Positions 1 to 7,093 of a stretch of DNA of 64,000 bases are shown here, piece after piece (within the stretch, counting starts at the first letter, position 1; every line of letters begins with the position of its first letter). The notes beneath the pieces are model-generated. The model had not been told where the DNA came from. It searched no databases and saw nothing but the letters and a program-made list of their open reading frames with translations. The translations under genes were made by a program, and so were the position numbers. Location of the stretch: assembly GCA_002436065.1 (NCBI GenBank), contig DIXP01000105.1, positions 90,473 to 154,472 of the forward strand. The letters are read 5' to 3'. The DNA is from Chloroflexi bacterium UBA6077. GTDB taxonomy: Bacteria; Chloroflexota; UBA6077.

Positions 1-260
1 TTCCCTCTTTACAGCCGGGCGGGCTTCCTGCAGTTCGGTTACGAACGATAGAAGAGGAAACCATCGGCATTTCCGGCGAAAATAAGTCAAATTGACGTAT
101 TGCATAGATCCCTCACGTGGGGTAATATTCTATTGCTGGTAGCCTTCCGCAGTACGCAGAGGCAGCAGGGTTGGTGGTTCATCGAGACCTCTCTCCCCAA
201 GCAGTCGCGCTGACGGATCGTTCCAAGTAACAAACCATATCTGGAGTCAGCGTAACCAAA

Positions 261-623
261 ATGCAAGACAAGACCCTCAACTGCCGCGACTGTTCCCGCG
301 AGTTCGTCTTCACGGTGGGAGAGCAGGAGTTCTTCGCTCAGAAGGGCTTCACCAACACCCCCAGTCGATGCCCTGAGTGCCGAGCCGCCAACAAAGCAAG
401 CCGCGGCGGCGGTGGGTATTCCGGCGGTGGATACTCCAGTGGCTACGAGCGCCGTGAGAGGGAGATGTTCCCGGCCGTGTGCGCCCAGTGCGGCAAGGAC
501 ACCCAGGTGCCCTTCCAGCCCAGTGGTGACAAGCCGGTCTACTGCTCCGACTGCTTCTCGTCCCGCCGCAGCTCCAACGGCGGTGGGTATTCCGGCGGCC
601 GCGGTGGCCGCAACAGCTGGTAG
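261..623 (+). CDS. Double zinc-ribbon protein with CxxC-x17-CxxC domain
   Basis: A 120-residue protein with two Cys4 zinc ribbons. The first spans residues 8-40 (CRDC...CPEC, like the probable zinc-binding zf-trcl domain). The second is CAQC, exactly 17 residues, then CSDC, which matches the CxxC-x17-CxxC family common in Chloroflexota and candidate phyla. Gly/Ser/Tyr-rich stretches (GGGYSGG) link the two and form the tail, as in small nucleic-acid-binding proteins. The biochemical role is not established; RNA or DNA binding is an inference. The ATG follows a GGAG motif (242-245) at somewhat long spacing. The gene is monocistronic: a strong terminator follows at once, and a roughly 130-base untranslated leader is possible. 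Confidence 0.85.
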   Translation: MQDKTLNCRDCSREFVFTVGEQEFFAQKGFTNTPSRCPECRAANKASRGGGGYSGGGYSSGYERREREMFPAVCAQCGKDTQVPFQPSGDKPVYCSDCFSSRRSSNGGGYSGGRGGRNSW

Positions 624-656
624 ACGACTAGGCGCTTTAACCCTTCAGCCATAGCT

Positions 657-698
657 GAACCGGGGGTGGTCAATTGGCCACCCCCGGTTCTTTTCTTT
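657..698 (+). terminator. Rho-independent terminator of the zinc-ribbon gene
   Basis: A perfect 13-bp stem (657-669 with 678-690), an 8-base loop and a following TTTTCTTTT tract. It lies 34 bases after the stop codon. Confidence 0.9.
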
Positions 699-805
699 TC
701 CGCGACACCACCGGGGATCCTCGATCACTGTTGCGCTTGCACGAGGAATGTGAGTACTCTATGGATCGATGATTTCAGCTCCCCCCAAGTACAGGTCTCG
801 AAGAG

Positions 806-1684
806 GTGGCCTTGATACCCCAGAACATGAACGTCATCTCCGGCACCACCAAGGTGGTTGCCCTGCTCGGCCACCCCGTGGCACATTCCCTCTCACCCGC
901 TATGCACAACCCAGCCTTCGCCGCAGCGGGGCTGGACTTCTGCTACGTGGTGTTGGATGTCCGGCCGGAGGAGATTGGGGCAGCGATCAGGGGCGTGAGG
1001 GCACTCAATTTCGCCGGCATCAACGTTACAGTGCCCCACAAGCAGGCAGTGTCACCGCTGCTGGACGAGCTGACGGAAGAGGCACGGGCGATTGGCGCCG
1101 TAAACACGGCCGCAAACCGCGATGGCCGGTGGGTGGGTACCAACACCGATGCCACCGGCTTTCGCCGACTGCTGGAGCAGCACGGGCTGTACCGAAAGGA
1201 TATGAAGGCGGTGATGCTGGGGGCGGGAGGCGCTGCGCGGGCAGGGCTGTATGTATTGGGCCAGGTAGCCCGTGAGGTGGTGGTGGCCAACAGGACAGTC
1301 CCTCGGGCAGAAGAGCTGCTCCGCACCCTTGCGCCCTATCAGGGCACCGGCCGGTGGCTGACCTCCCCTCTCGATCGACAGTCCCTGGCTGCCCACATGG
1401 AGGATGCTGACCTGCTGGTAAACACCACCTCGGTGGGAATGTACCCCAATGACGAGCTGTGCCCACTCCCGGCCGGAGTCCAGATCCCTTCTCACTGCGC
1501 GGTTGTAGACATGGTCTACGCCCCTCCCAAGACCCGTCTGCTGGAGCTGGCCGAACGGTCCGGAGCGAGAACCGTGGGCGGCCGCGACATGCTGCTGTTC
1601 CAGGCCGTGGAGGCATTCCAGTTCTGGACAGGGTTGGAGCCAGAACTCCGGGTCATGGACAGCGCGTTGGGCAAGGCCAGCTAG
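806..1684 (+). CDS. aroE: Shikimate dehydrogenase
   Basis: Reduces 3-dehydroshikimate to shikimate with NADPH in the aromatic amino acid pathway; cytoplasmic. At 292 residues it is close to the usual AroE length. The substrate site is complete: S-L-S at 28-30, the catalytic Lys in NVTVPHK (K79), N100 in GAVN and D115 in NTDATGF. The cofactor loop GAGGAARA is at 139-146, the adenosine-phosphate-binding ANRT motif follows, then NTTSVGM and the C-terminal GRDMLLFQA. The GTG at 806 gives the longest product; an internal ATG at 827 is the alternative, and neither has a well-spaced ribosome site. It appears to stand alone, with the next gene having its own promoter. Confidence 0.95.
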   Translation: MALIPQNMNVISGTTKVVALLGHPVAHSLSPAMHNPAFAAAGLDFCYVVLDVRPEEIGAAIRGVRALNFAGINVTVPHKQAVSPLLDELTEEARAIGAVNTAANRDGRWVGTNTDATGFRRLLEQHGLYRKDMKAVMLGAGGAARAGLYVLGQVAREVVVANRTVPRAEELLRTLAPYQGTGRWLTSPLDRQSLAAHMEDADLLVNTTSVGMYPNDELCPLPAGVQIPSHCAVVDMVYAPPKTRLLELAERSGARTVGGRDMLLFQAVEAFQFWTGLEPELRVMDSALGKAS

Positions 1685-1753
1685 CCGCGAGAACAACCCC
1701 TCCGGCTGCAGATGCGCCGCTTATAGCTATTTCCCTACTATTTACTTCTGAAA

Positions 1754-1782
1754 TTGACACAATTCCGCCCCGGTGGTAGGAT
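1754..1782 (+). promoter_or_regulatory. Sigma-70 type promoter
   Basis: A consensus TTGACA (1754-1759), a 17-base spacer and TAGGAT (1777-1782, 4 of 6). It lies 40 bases upstream of the small gene at 1823 and is the best -35 box in the window. Confidence 0.7.
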
Positions 1783-1822
1783 TCCCTAGTGGAACGCACG
1801 GGCCGACGGCTAGGAGGGCATC

Positions 1823-2119
1823 ATGTACGGTAATGCACCATCGCAGGATACTAGCAAGCCAGACGCGGAGAAAATCCATTGGGCAGAGCAATGGCAGGCC
1901 TTCTTTCTGGAGCGCCTCCGCCACCTGGTGTCCCTCCGACTCGATCGCGGCCAGCTCGCCAGCTGCAGCGACACAGATCTTCGGCTCGTAGACAAAGCCA
2001 TCTACTGCACCTTCTGCGAATGCCTGGATCTTGGGGTTGGGGGCGAGGCACGCGCACTGCTTCGGCGTGAGGACAAAGACGTCCGGAGCGACGATCTGGA
2101 CGAGAACAGGGCCAACTAG
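1823..2119 (+). CDS. Small hypothetical protein
   Basis: A 98-residue soluble, charged protein that I do not recognise. It has one mid-protein CTFCEC cluster (residues 62-67) with too few cysteines for a classical zinc finger, and a DE/R-rich end. It is supported as a real gene by an AGGAGGG ribosome site (1812-1818) five bases before the ATG and by the consensus promoter just upstream. No transmembrane segment or signal peptide is visible. The downstream neighbour is the oxidoreductase cluster, 92 bases away, and a functional link cannot be claimed. Confidence 0.6.
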   Translation: MYGNAPSQDTSKPDAEKIHWAEQWQAFFLERLRHLVSLRLDRGQLASCSDTDLRLVDKAIYCTFCECLDLGVGGEARALLRREDKDVRSDDLDENRAN

Positions 2120-2211
2120 AGGGTACGCATCGGTCCCTCACCGCCCTACACGACCGACGCCCAGAGGTCACGCAACCAAGTACGATAGCCTATTGGGTAG
2201 GAGTACAGCCA

Positions 2212-2784
2212 ATGAAGGAGATCCGAATCCACGCTCGCGCAGGGCAGGGGGCCATCACCACCGCTCGCATCCTGGCCATGGCGGCCTTCCAACAGGGCAA
2301 GTACGCCCTGGCCTTCCCCCACTTCGGTGCCGAGCGCATGGGTGCTCCGATGAACGCATTCGTTCGGATGGACGAGGAGAAGGTGCATCTTCGGAGCAGG
2401 GTGCACGCGCCCGACTACATCCTGGTCGTCGATCCCTCCCTGGCCGTTGCCGAGGAGTTTGGAGTCTTCCAGGGGCTGAAAGCAAGCGGGGCTGCCATCA
2501 TCAACTACTCGGGCGACCCGGCCGATCTGGCCGGCAGGACCGAAGCACGAGTATGGACGATTCCGGCCTCCGAGATAGCGTTGGAGACCCTTGGGCAAGA
2601 TAGGGCCAACATGCCACTCCTGGGAGCCTTTGCGGCGGCCACAGGGGAGGTGGAGCTACCGGCGTTGGAGAAGGCCATCGCGGCCAACTTCGGCGAGGGC
2701 AAGATAGCCACCAAGAACATTGACGCCGTGCGCCGAGCCTACGACCTGATCGCCAATGGTGTCCTTGCGGGCTCCAGGAAGTAG
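2212..2784 (+). CDS. porG: 2-oxoacid:ferredoxin oxidoreductase, gamma subunit
   Basis: Gamma subunit of a four-subunit pyruvate (or other 2-oxoacid):ferredoxin oxidoreductase, which converts the 2-oxoacid and CoA to acyl-CoA and CO2 with reduction of ferredoxin. The 190 residues start with IRIHARAGQGAITTARILA, the Rossmann-like opening typical of this subunit. The family's PHFGAERMGAP and VVDPSL motifs follow. AGGAG (2199-2203) sits eight bases before the ATG. The order gamma-delta-alpha-beta is that of archaeal-type PFOR. A strong terminator-like hairpin separates this gene from the delta subunit. Substrate preference (pyruvate or 2-oxoisovalerate) cannot be read from the sequence. Confidence 0.92.
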   Translation: MKEIRIHARAGQGAITTARILAMAAFQQGKYALAFPHFGAERMGAPMNAFVRMDEEKVHLRSRVHAPDYILVVDPSLAVAEEFGVFQGLKASGAAIINYSGDPADLAGRTEARVWTIPASEIALETLGQDRANMPLLGAFAAATGEVELPALEKAIAANFGEGKIATKNIDAVRRAYDLIANGVLAGSRK

Positions 2785-2822
2785 GGGGTCTCGGCTCTCT
2801 CCCTTCTGGAAAGGGACAGTAC

Positions 2823-2854
2823 GGTGTTGGGGACATCCCCAACACCCCTTTTTT
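2823..2854 (+). terminator. Intrinsic terminator inside the por cluster
   Basis: An 11-bp perfect stem (2823-2833 with 2836-2846), a two-base gap and then CC followed by TTTTTT (2849-2854). It lies between porG and porD, so it should attenuate rather than end expression of the complex, unless a further promoter lies downstream. Confidence 0.75.
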
Positions 2855-2904
2855 ACTCACCAGTTTGCCTGGCCGCTGATGGCCAGCAGTAGTTGGAGAC
2901 ATTG

Positions 2905-3171
2905 ATGAAGATAACCGAAGGACTCATCGGCGAGGCTGGGGCCAGCAAGGTCAACAAGACCGGCAGCTGGCGGAGCAAGCGGCCGGTCTTCCTATCCGAG
3001 AAGTGCACGGGCTGCCGGACCTGCGCCGTGGTATGCCCGGACGGGGCGGTATTCGCCCTGGACAAGAAGAAGTACACAGCCGACCTGGACTTCTGCAAGG
3101 GCTGCGGAATCTGTGCCGCGGAGTGCCCTGTAGGGGGTATCAGGATGGTTCCGGAGGTAGAAGCGGAATGA
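2905..3171 (+). CDS. porD: 2-oxoacid:ferredoxin oxidoreductase, delta (ferredoxin-like) subunit
   Basis: An 88-residue 2x[4Fe-4S] electron-transfer subunit. The two clusters are bound by CTGCRTCAVVCP and CKGCGICAAECP, both complete CxxCxxCxxxCP motifs. It passes electrons from the TPP-containing beta subunit to ferredoxin. I prefer the ATG at 2905, which has GGAG (2895-2898) six bases upstream, over an in-frame TTG at 2893 that overlaps that ribosome site. The stop overlaps the start of porA (ATGA), so the two are translationally coupled. Confidence 0.93.
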   Translation: MKITEGLIGEAGASKVNKTGSWRSKRPVFLSEKCTGCRTCAVVCPDGAVFALDKKKYTADLDFCKGCGICAAECPVGGIRMVPEVEAE

Positions 3172-4349
3172 GGAAGGTAATCGAGGGCTCCCTCGCCGTC
3201 GCCGAGGCAGTCAAGCAGTGCCGTGCCCAGGTGATCGCGGCCTATCCCATCACCCCCCAAACCCACATCGTCCAGGATCTCTCGGAGATGGTGGCCAACG
3301 GGGAGTTGAACGCCGAGTACGTGCGAGTGGAGAGCGAGCACTCCGCGGCCTCGGCCTGCCTGGGGGCCAGTGCGGTGGGGGCAAGGGCTTACACAGCCAG
3401 CTCCTCCCAGGGCATCCTGCTGATGACCGAGGTGCTGTTCAACATCGCGGGGATGCGGCTGCCGGTGGTGCTTACCTGCGCCAACCGGGCGATCTCCGCA
3501 CCAATCAACATCTGGAACGACCAGCAGGACTCCTACTCGGTAAGGGATGCCGGCTGGATCCAGCTGCACGCCGAGGACAACCAGGAGGCCATGGACCTCC
3601 ACTACCTGGCTTACAAGATCGCTGAGGACCGGAGGGTGGAGCTACCGGTAATGGTGTGCATGGACGGTTTCGTCCTGACCCACTCCTACGAGCCTGTGGA
3701 CATCCCGGAGCAGGAGTTGGTAGACCGCTTCCTGCCTCCTTACAATCCCAGCCGGAAGCTGGACCCCAAGGACCCCAAGACCATGGGGACCTACGCGGAG
3801 GAAGGCTACACGGAGACCCGCTACGCCATTCAGCAGGCGATGCAGAGGGCTAAAGGGGTGATCGAGGAGACCGCCGGCGACTTCGAGCAGCTCTTTGGCC
3901 GCCGCAGCGGAGGGCTTCTCCAGGGCTACCGGATGGAGGACGCCGAGATGGCCTTCATCGCCACCGGCTCCATCAACGGGCTGCTGAAGACCGTGGTGGA
4001 CGAAATGCGGGGGAAGGGTGAGAAGGTGGGCGCCGTGAAGCTGGTGAGCTACCGCCCATTCCCAACCGAGGCGCTCATGGAGGCGCTGGTGGGAGTGAAG
4101 AAGGTAGCGGTGTTCGAGAAGGCGGTATCGCTGGGCGGCGTTGGGATCCTGGCCGCCGACCTGCGCTCCGGGCTTCATCGGATGAAGGATGCCCCGGAGA
4201 TCAGCAGCTTCATCGTGGGCCTTGGTGGCAAGGACGTGACGCCCGACACGATCCGCAAGGCGGTGGAGATGGTTAGGGCGGGTTACGTGGAGGGCCACTA
4301 CATGGAGCTGGACGAGGAGTTCCTTAAGGACTCGGCAGCGGCGGCGTAA
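3168..4349 (+). CDS. porA: 2-oxoacid:ferredoxin oxidoreductase, alpha subunit
   Basis: Catalytic alpha subunit, 393 residues. It holds the pyrimidine-binding fold (AYPITPQTHIV near the N-terminus, with the VESEHSAASACLGASAVGAR region), the TASSSQG stretch and a C-terminal transketolase-like domain (AFIATGSING, FEKAVSLGGVG). The ATG at 3168 overlaps the porD stop and has GGAGG just upstream. The open frame extends further left to 3003, but that part is only a shadow of porD. It pairs with the beta subunit 109 bases downstream to form the TPP active site. Confidence 0.94.
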   Translation: MRKVIEGSLAVAEAVKQCRAQVIAAYPITPQTHIVQDLSEMVANGELNAEYVRVESEHSAASACLGASAVGARAYTASSSQGILLMTEVLFNIAGMRLPVVLTCANRAISAPINIWNDQQDSYSVRDAGWIQLHAEDNQEAMDLHYLAYKIAEDRRVELPVMVCMDGFVLTHSYEPVDIPEQELVDRFLPPYNPSRKLDPKDPKTMGTYAEEGYTETRYAIQQAMQRAKGVIEETAGDFEQLFGRRSGGLLQGYRMEDAEMAFIATGSINGLLKTVVDEMRGKGEKVGAVKLVSYRPFPTEALMEALVGVKKVAVFEKAVSLGGVGILAADLRSGLHRMKDAPEISSFIVGLGGKDVTPDTIRKAVEMVRAGYVEGHYMELDEEFLKDSAAAA

Positions 4350-4360
4350 GACGACAACCA

Positions 4361-4416
4361 GTGTTGAGCGCTGAGAGCTGTGGCGACACCCTTGGTACTC
4401 AATACTCAGCAACTCA
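4361..4416. repeat. Degenerate GCTGAG / CTCAGC repeat pair between porA and porB
   Basis: A short GTTGAGCGCTGAGAGCTG segment on the left is answered by CTCAATACTCAGCAACTCAGCA on the right, in opposite orientation. It is the first of three intergenic copies of this repeat style in the por-ClpP region. Confidence 0.5.
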
Positions 4417-4458
4417 GCATCCCCTAACGCTGGGGGTGCCTGGAGGACAACAACGATT

Positions 4459-5361
4459 ATGGACAAGCATGCATTGAGGGCTGGGCACAGGGCCTGTGCC
4501 GGCTGCGGTGAGGCGCTGGGGGCTCGCCTGGCCATCGACGCCATCGGCGACGAAGTGATCATCGCCAACGCTACCGGCTGCCTCGAGGTGTTCTCGACCA
4601 AGTACCCTGAGTCGGCCTGGGGCGTGCCCTGGATCCACTCCCTCTTCGAGAACGCTCCGGCGGTTGCTTCCGGCATCGAGGCCGGACTGAAGGCGCTGGG
4701 TAAGGCCGACGAGATCAGCGTGGTGGCCCAGGGCGGCGACGGTAGCACGGCGGATATCGGCTTTGGGGCGCTCTCTGGTATGTGGGAGCGAGGCCACAAC
4801 ATCCTCTACCTGTGCTACGATAACGAAGCCTATATGAACACGGGCATCCAGCGGAGTGGCCTGACGCCCTTTGACGCCAGGACGAGCACCAGCCCGCCAG
4901 GAGAGCGGAGTTGGGGCAACGAGACCATGAAGAAGGACCTCCCTGCCATCGCGGCGGCCCATGGGGTTCCCTATGTGGCGACGGCCTCGGTGGGCTACCC
5001 GCACGACATCACGGCCAAGATCAAGCGCGCCCTGAAGGTGAAGGGGCCCAAGTACATCCAGATCCACGTCCCCTGCCCTCTGGGTTGGGGATTCGAGTCT
5101 AAGAACACCGTTGAGATGGGCCGCTTGGCCGTGACGACGGGTCTCTACCCGCTCTACGAGATAGAGAATGGGGAGATCACACGGGTGAAGAGCGTGCCGA
5201 AGCGGTTGCCGGTGGAGGAGTACCTCCGGCCCCAGGTTCGCTTCCGACACCTCTTCAAGGGTGAGGGCAGCGAGGAGCAGCTGAGGCTGATCCAGGAGAT
5301 CGCGGACGCCAACGCCCGCAAGTTCGGCCTGGGTCCGGTAGAGGCAAGGGAGACGGCGTAG
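4459..5361 (+). CDS. porB: 2-oxoacid:ferredoxin oxidoreductase, beta (TPP-binding) subunit
   Basis: The 300-residue TPP-binding beta subunit. The TPP/Mg site is GDGSTADIGFGAL with a downstream YDNEAYMNTG. Cysteines C13 and C16 in CAGC plus C41 in ATGCLEVF are the expected ligands of the proximal [4Fe-4S] cluster, with a later cysteine (HVPCPLG). The ATG follows CTGGAGGAC. Together with the gamma, delta and alpha subunits it makes a complete enzyme, a key entry point to or exit from acetyl-CoA in anaerobes. Confidence 0.94.
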   Translation: MDKHALRAGHRACAGCGEALGARLAIDAIGDEVIIANATGCLEVFSTKYPESAWGVPWIHSLFENAPAVASGIEAGLKALGKADEISVVAQGGDGSTADIGFGALSGMWERGHNILYLCYDNEAYMNTGIQRSGLTPFDARTSTSPPGERSWGNETMKKDLPAIAAAHGVPYVATASVGYPHDITAKIKRALKVKGPKYIQIHVPCPLGWGFESKNTVEMGRLAVTTGLYPLYEIENGEITRVKSVPKRLPVEEYLRPQVRFRHLFKGEGSEEQLRLIQEIADANARKFGLGPVEARETA

Positions 5362-5366
5362 GTCAA

Positions 5367-5515
5367 AGCTGTCAGCAATCAGCTTCTCTGCTGTGTTGAC
5401 AATGCGGGTGCTCAAAGGGCGAATGCCGGTGGGCGATAGCACCCGAGAAGCGTGGCCGGCACGCCGGCCACCGCCAAGAAGCTGACTGCTGATTGCTGAA
5501 AGCTGAAAGCTAATT
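5367..5515. repeat. Structured intergenic element with inverted GCTGA/TCAGC ends
   Basis: The left end (5367-5388) has TCAGC-type repeats and the right end (5480-5515) has GCTGA-type repeats, so the ends are inverted relative to each other. Inside are GGGTGCT (5406-5412) paired with AGCACCC (5438-5444), and a perfect 9-bp hairpin GTGGCCGGC / GCCGGCCAC (5452-5460, 5463-5471). It resembles a small non-coding mobile repeat; it has no coding capacity. Confidence 0.6.
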
Positions 5516-5518
5516 GAG

Positions 5519-5761
5519 GTGAGGACCGTGAGACTCACAGTGCGGCTCTTTGGCGATCTCCGTAGGTACCTGCCGGATGGGGCAGACGAGCTCCTGATGG
5601 AGGCACCGGACGGCACGACGGTGCAGGGAATGCTGGAGCAGGCAGGCATCAACCCCCAGGAGGTGTGGTTGGTGCGTGCCAACAAGAAGATGATCCCAGA
5701 AAGCCAAACTCTCTTGGACGGCGACGACATCGAGGTCTTTGAGCCCGTCGGCGGTGGCTGA
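5519..5761 (+). CDS. MoaD/ThiS-family ubiquitin-like sulfur carrier
   Basis: An 80-residue beta-grasp protein ending in GGG, the C-terminal Gly-Gly type tail that is adenylated and thiocarboxylated in MoaD and ThiS. The VRLFGDLRRYLP opening and the LLDGDDIEVFEPVGGG end fit MoaD-like carriers. Two GTG starts are possible, 5519 and 5528. No molybdopterin or thiamine genes are nearby, so the partner pathway (molybdopterin, thiazole or tungsten cofactor, or another sulfur transfer) is open. It follows the por cluster but is separated by the structured repeat element. Confidence 0.75.
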   Translation: MRTVRLTVRLFGDLRRYLPDGADELLMEAPDGTTVQGMLEQAGINPQEVWLVRANKKMIPESQTLLDGDDIEVFEPVGGG

Positions 5762-5778
5762 GACAGAATGCAACACAC

Positions 5779-5806
5779 GTAGGGGCGACCGGCCGGTCGC
5801 CCCTAC
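5779..5806. repeat. Perfect 28-bp palindrome between convergent genes
   Basis: GTAGGGGCGACCGG (5779-5792) is followed directly by its exact reverse complement (5793-5806). It sits between the convergent MoaD-like and ClpP-like genes. There is no T-tract, so it is more likely a dispersed palindromic repeat, possibly also acting as a bidirectional transcription barrier. Confidence 0.8.
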
Positions 5807-5816
5807 CGGCATCGTG

Positions 5817-6458
5817 TCAGTGGTACATGCGCTGAGAGCGTGGCGCTGGCAGCTGGACGCTCGGGTCCACGGGGGAGTGGATCTCGTCCACCAGTCCGTG
5901 GTTCAGGCACTCCTGGGCGGTGAGGAACTTGTCGTGACCAGAGTAGATGAAGCGCTGCCACCACTTGCGGTCGTGCTGGCCCGTCCTACGGGCAAACAGC
6001 TGGCAGACGATGGTCTTGTAGTGCTCGGCGAGTTTGAGGTAGTCTTTGAAAATCTTCTCGTCCTCGCCGGACAGGACCCAGCTACCGCCGTGGAGCATCA
6101 GGGTAGAGAACTCCCCCATGGACCGCTTGTCGCCTGCCTGCAGGATGATGGCCCCCATGGAGTAGGCGTAGCCGGTGACGACGGTGTTGACTACTACGCC
6201 GTAGTCACGCTTAGCCTTATACATCATTTCCATCATCGCGAGGCCAGCACCTACTGAACCTCCACCGGAATTGATGTATACTGTAATGGGACGGCCGCGA
6301 TCGCCTTCGCGGGCGATGGACATGAGAAGCAGGGCTTTACTGAAGCGCTCCGCCTCATCCTCGTTGATCTCTCCGAGGAAGTAGGCACCCTGCAGATCCA
6401 GTTCGCGGCGCCGGGCGGTGTATTCGCCGAGTAGGTCTTCGAGCCTGACTGCTTGCAT
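5817..6458 (-). CDS. ClpP-like serine protease
   Basis: A 213-residue ClpP-fold protease. The oxyanion region is YINSGGGSVGAG. The nucleophile is S100 in GYAYSMGA, the base H123 in MLHGGSW and the acid D176 in HDKFLTAQECLNHGLVDEI, which aligns with the RDRFL motif of ClpP, so the triad is complete. It differs from canonical ClpP in the N-terminal axial region and in a Trp-rich insertion (RKWWQRF), so it may be a ClpP paralogue rather than the main ClpXP partner. AAGGGAG precedes the ATG at good spacing. It is the only minus-strand gene in this block and has its own promoter. Confidence 0.88.
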   Translation of the reverse strand: MQAVRLEDLLGEYTARRRELDLQGAYFLGEINEDEAERFSKALLLMSIAREGDRGRPITVYINSGGGSVGAGLAMMEMMYKAKRDYGVVVNTVVTGYAYSMGAIILQAGDKRSMGEFSTLMLHGGSWVLSGEDEKIFKDYLKLAEHYKTIVCQLFARRTGQHDRKWWQRFIYSGHDKFLTAQECLNHGLVDEIHSPVDPSVQLPAPRSQRMYH

Positions 6459-6490
6459 CGTCGGACTCCCTTGTCGTATTGGTGGTCGCC

Positions 6491-6519
6491 ATTCTAGACC
6501 ACCTGGGACCGGCGAGCAA
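6491..6519 (-). promoter_or_regulatory. Promoter of the ClpP-like gene with overlapping inverted repeat
   Basis: On the minus strand: TTGCTC, 17 bases, TAGAAT (5 of 6 to the -10 consensus). A GGTGGTC/GACCACC inverted repeat (6481-6487, 6497-6503) flanks the -10 box, so it could be an operator. Confidence 0.5.
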
Positions 6520-6530
6520 TCGGCGCCTCA

Positions 6531-6683
6531 GCCCTCAGCTTTTCAGCGATCGGCAAATCAGCAGTGAGCTTTCAGCAGCACGGCTCTTCGTTCGCCTTGG
6601 ACAGTGATAATTCCTTCAATGGCGTTAAGTCAACTCTAAGTCAACAAGAAGCTGATAGCTGACTGCTGACAGCTGGCAGCTCG
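6531..6683. repeat. Intergenic element with inverted TCAGC / GCTGA arrays
   Basis: TCAGC-type degenerate repeats at 6531-6576 face GCTGA-type repeats at 6649-6683, the same architecture as the element at 5367-5515. The middle carries a short direct duplication of TAAGTCAAC (6626-6644). Confidence 0.55.
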
Positions 6684-6688
6684 ATAAT

Positions 6689-7069
6689 ATGGAGGCCAAG
6701 ACTGCGATGGAGCAAGACAACAGCGTCGAGCAGGATGAGTCCGTGAGCTGTGGGGAGGTGCATCCGCTGCCTCGCCACGAGATCGAGCCGACGGCCCCGT
6801 ACGCCTTCACTCCGGGTCCTGGCAAGGATACCTTTCTCTTCTACCACGTGAAAGCTGCCAAGCCCGATCTCAACCACCTCTGGGCCCACTGCCGCTACTG
6901 TGTGTCCAATCTGGTGTGGGTGAACGATCACTTTGTAGTGACCCCCAACCCCTGCTACATCGTCCAGAGCGACGACTTCGAGGAGCGCTTCGGCAAGATC
7001 AGAAAGGTGTTGCTCTTCTGGTACGAAGCCAAGACGTGGGTAGAGGACATAGACATCGCGGGGTTGTAG
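6689..7069 (+). CDS. Hypothetical protein
   Basis: A 126-residue soluble protein that I do not recognise. It has an acidic N-terminus and a conserved-looking core with HCRYC, SNLVWVNDHFVV and a C-terminal LLFWYEAKTWVEDIDI. There is no signal peptide or membrane segment. The ATG at 6689 lacks a ribosome site. The ATG at 6707 has GGAGG (6691-6695) eleven bases upstream and may be the true start, giving 120 residues. The gene directly abuts the GCTGA repeat array, which may have replaced its native upstream region. Confidence 0.55.
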   Translation: MEAKTAMEQDNSVEQDESVSCGEVHPLPRHEIEPTAPYAFTPGPGKDTFLFYHVKAAKPDLNHLWAHCRYCVSNLVWVNDHFVVTPNPCYIVQSDDFEERFGKIRKVLLFWYEAKTWVEDIDIAGL

Positions 7070-7093
7070 TGGAGCAGTTAGGGGTTGGAGGAG

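Noticed and set aside
92..128. TTGACG and TAATAT as a promoter of the first gene
   Set aside because: The spacing is 25 bases, too long for sigma-70; TTGCAT to TAATAT has 17 bases but a poor -35, so no promoter is annotated.
1052..1696. Long minus-strand frames opposite aroE
   Set aside because: They are shadows caused by high GC at third positions; aroE has complete catalytic motifs.
3003..3167. Upstream part of the porA frame as real N-terminus
   Set aside because: It runs antisense-free but in a different frame over the porD ferredoxin domain; PorA family begins at the ATG of 3168.
2893..3171. TTG start at 2893 for porD
   Set aside because: It overlaps the only ribosome site; the ATG at 2905 has GGAG at ideal spacing.
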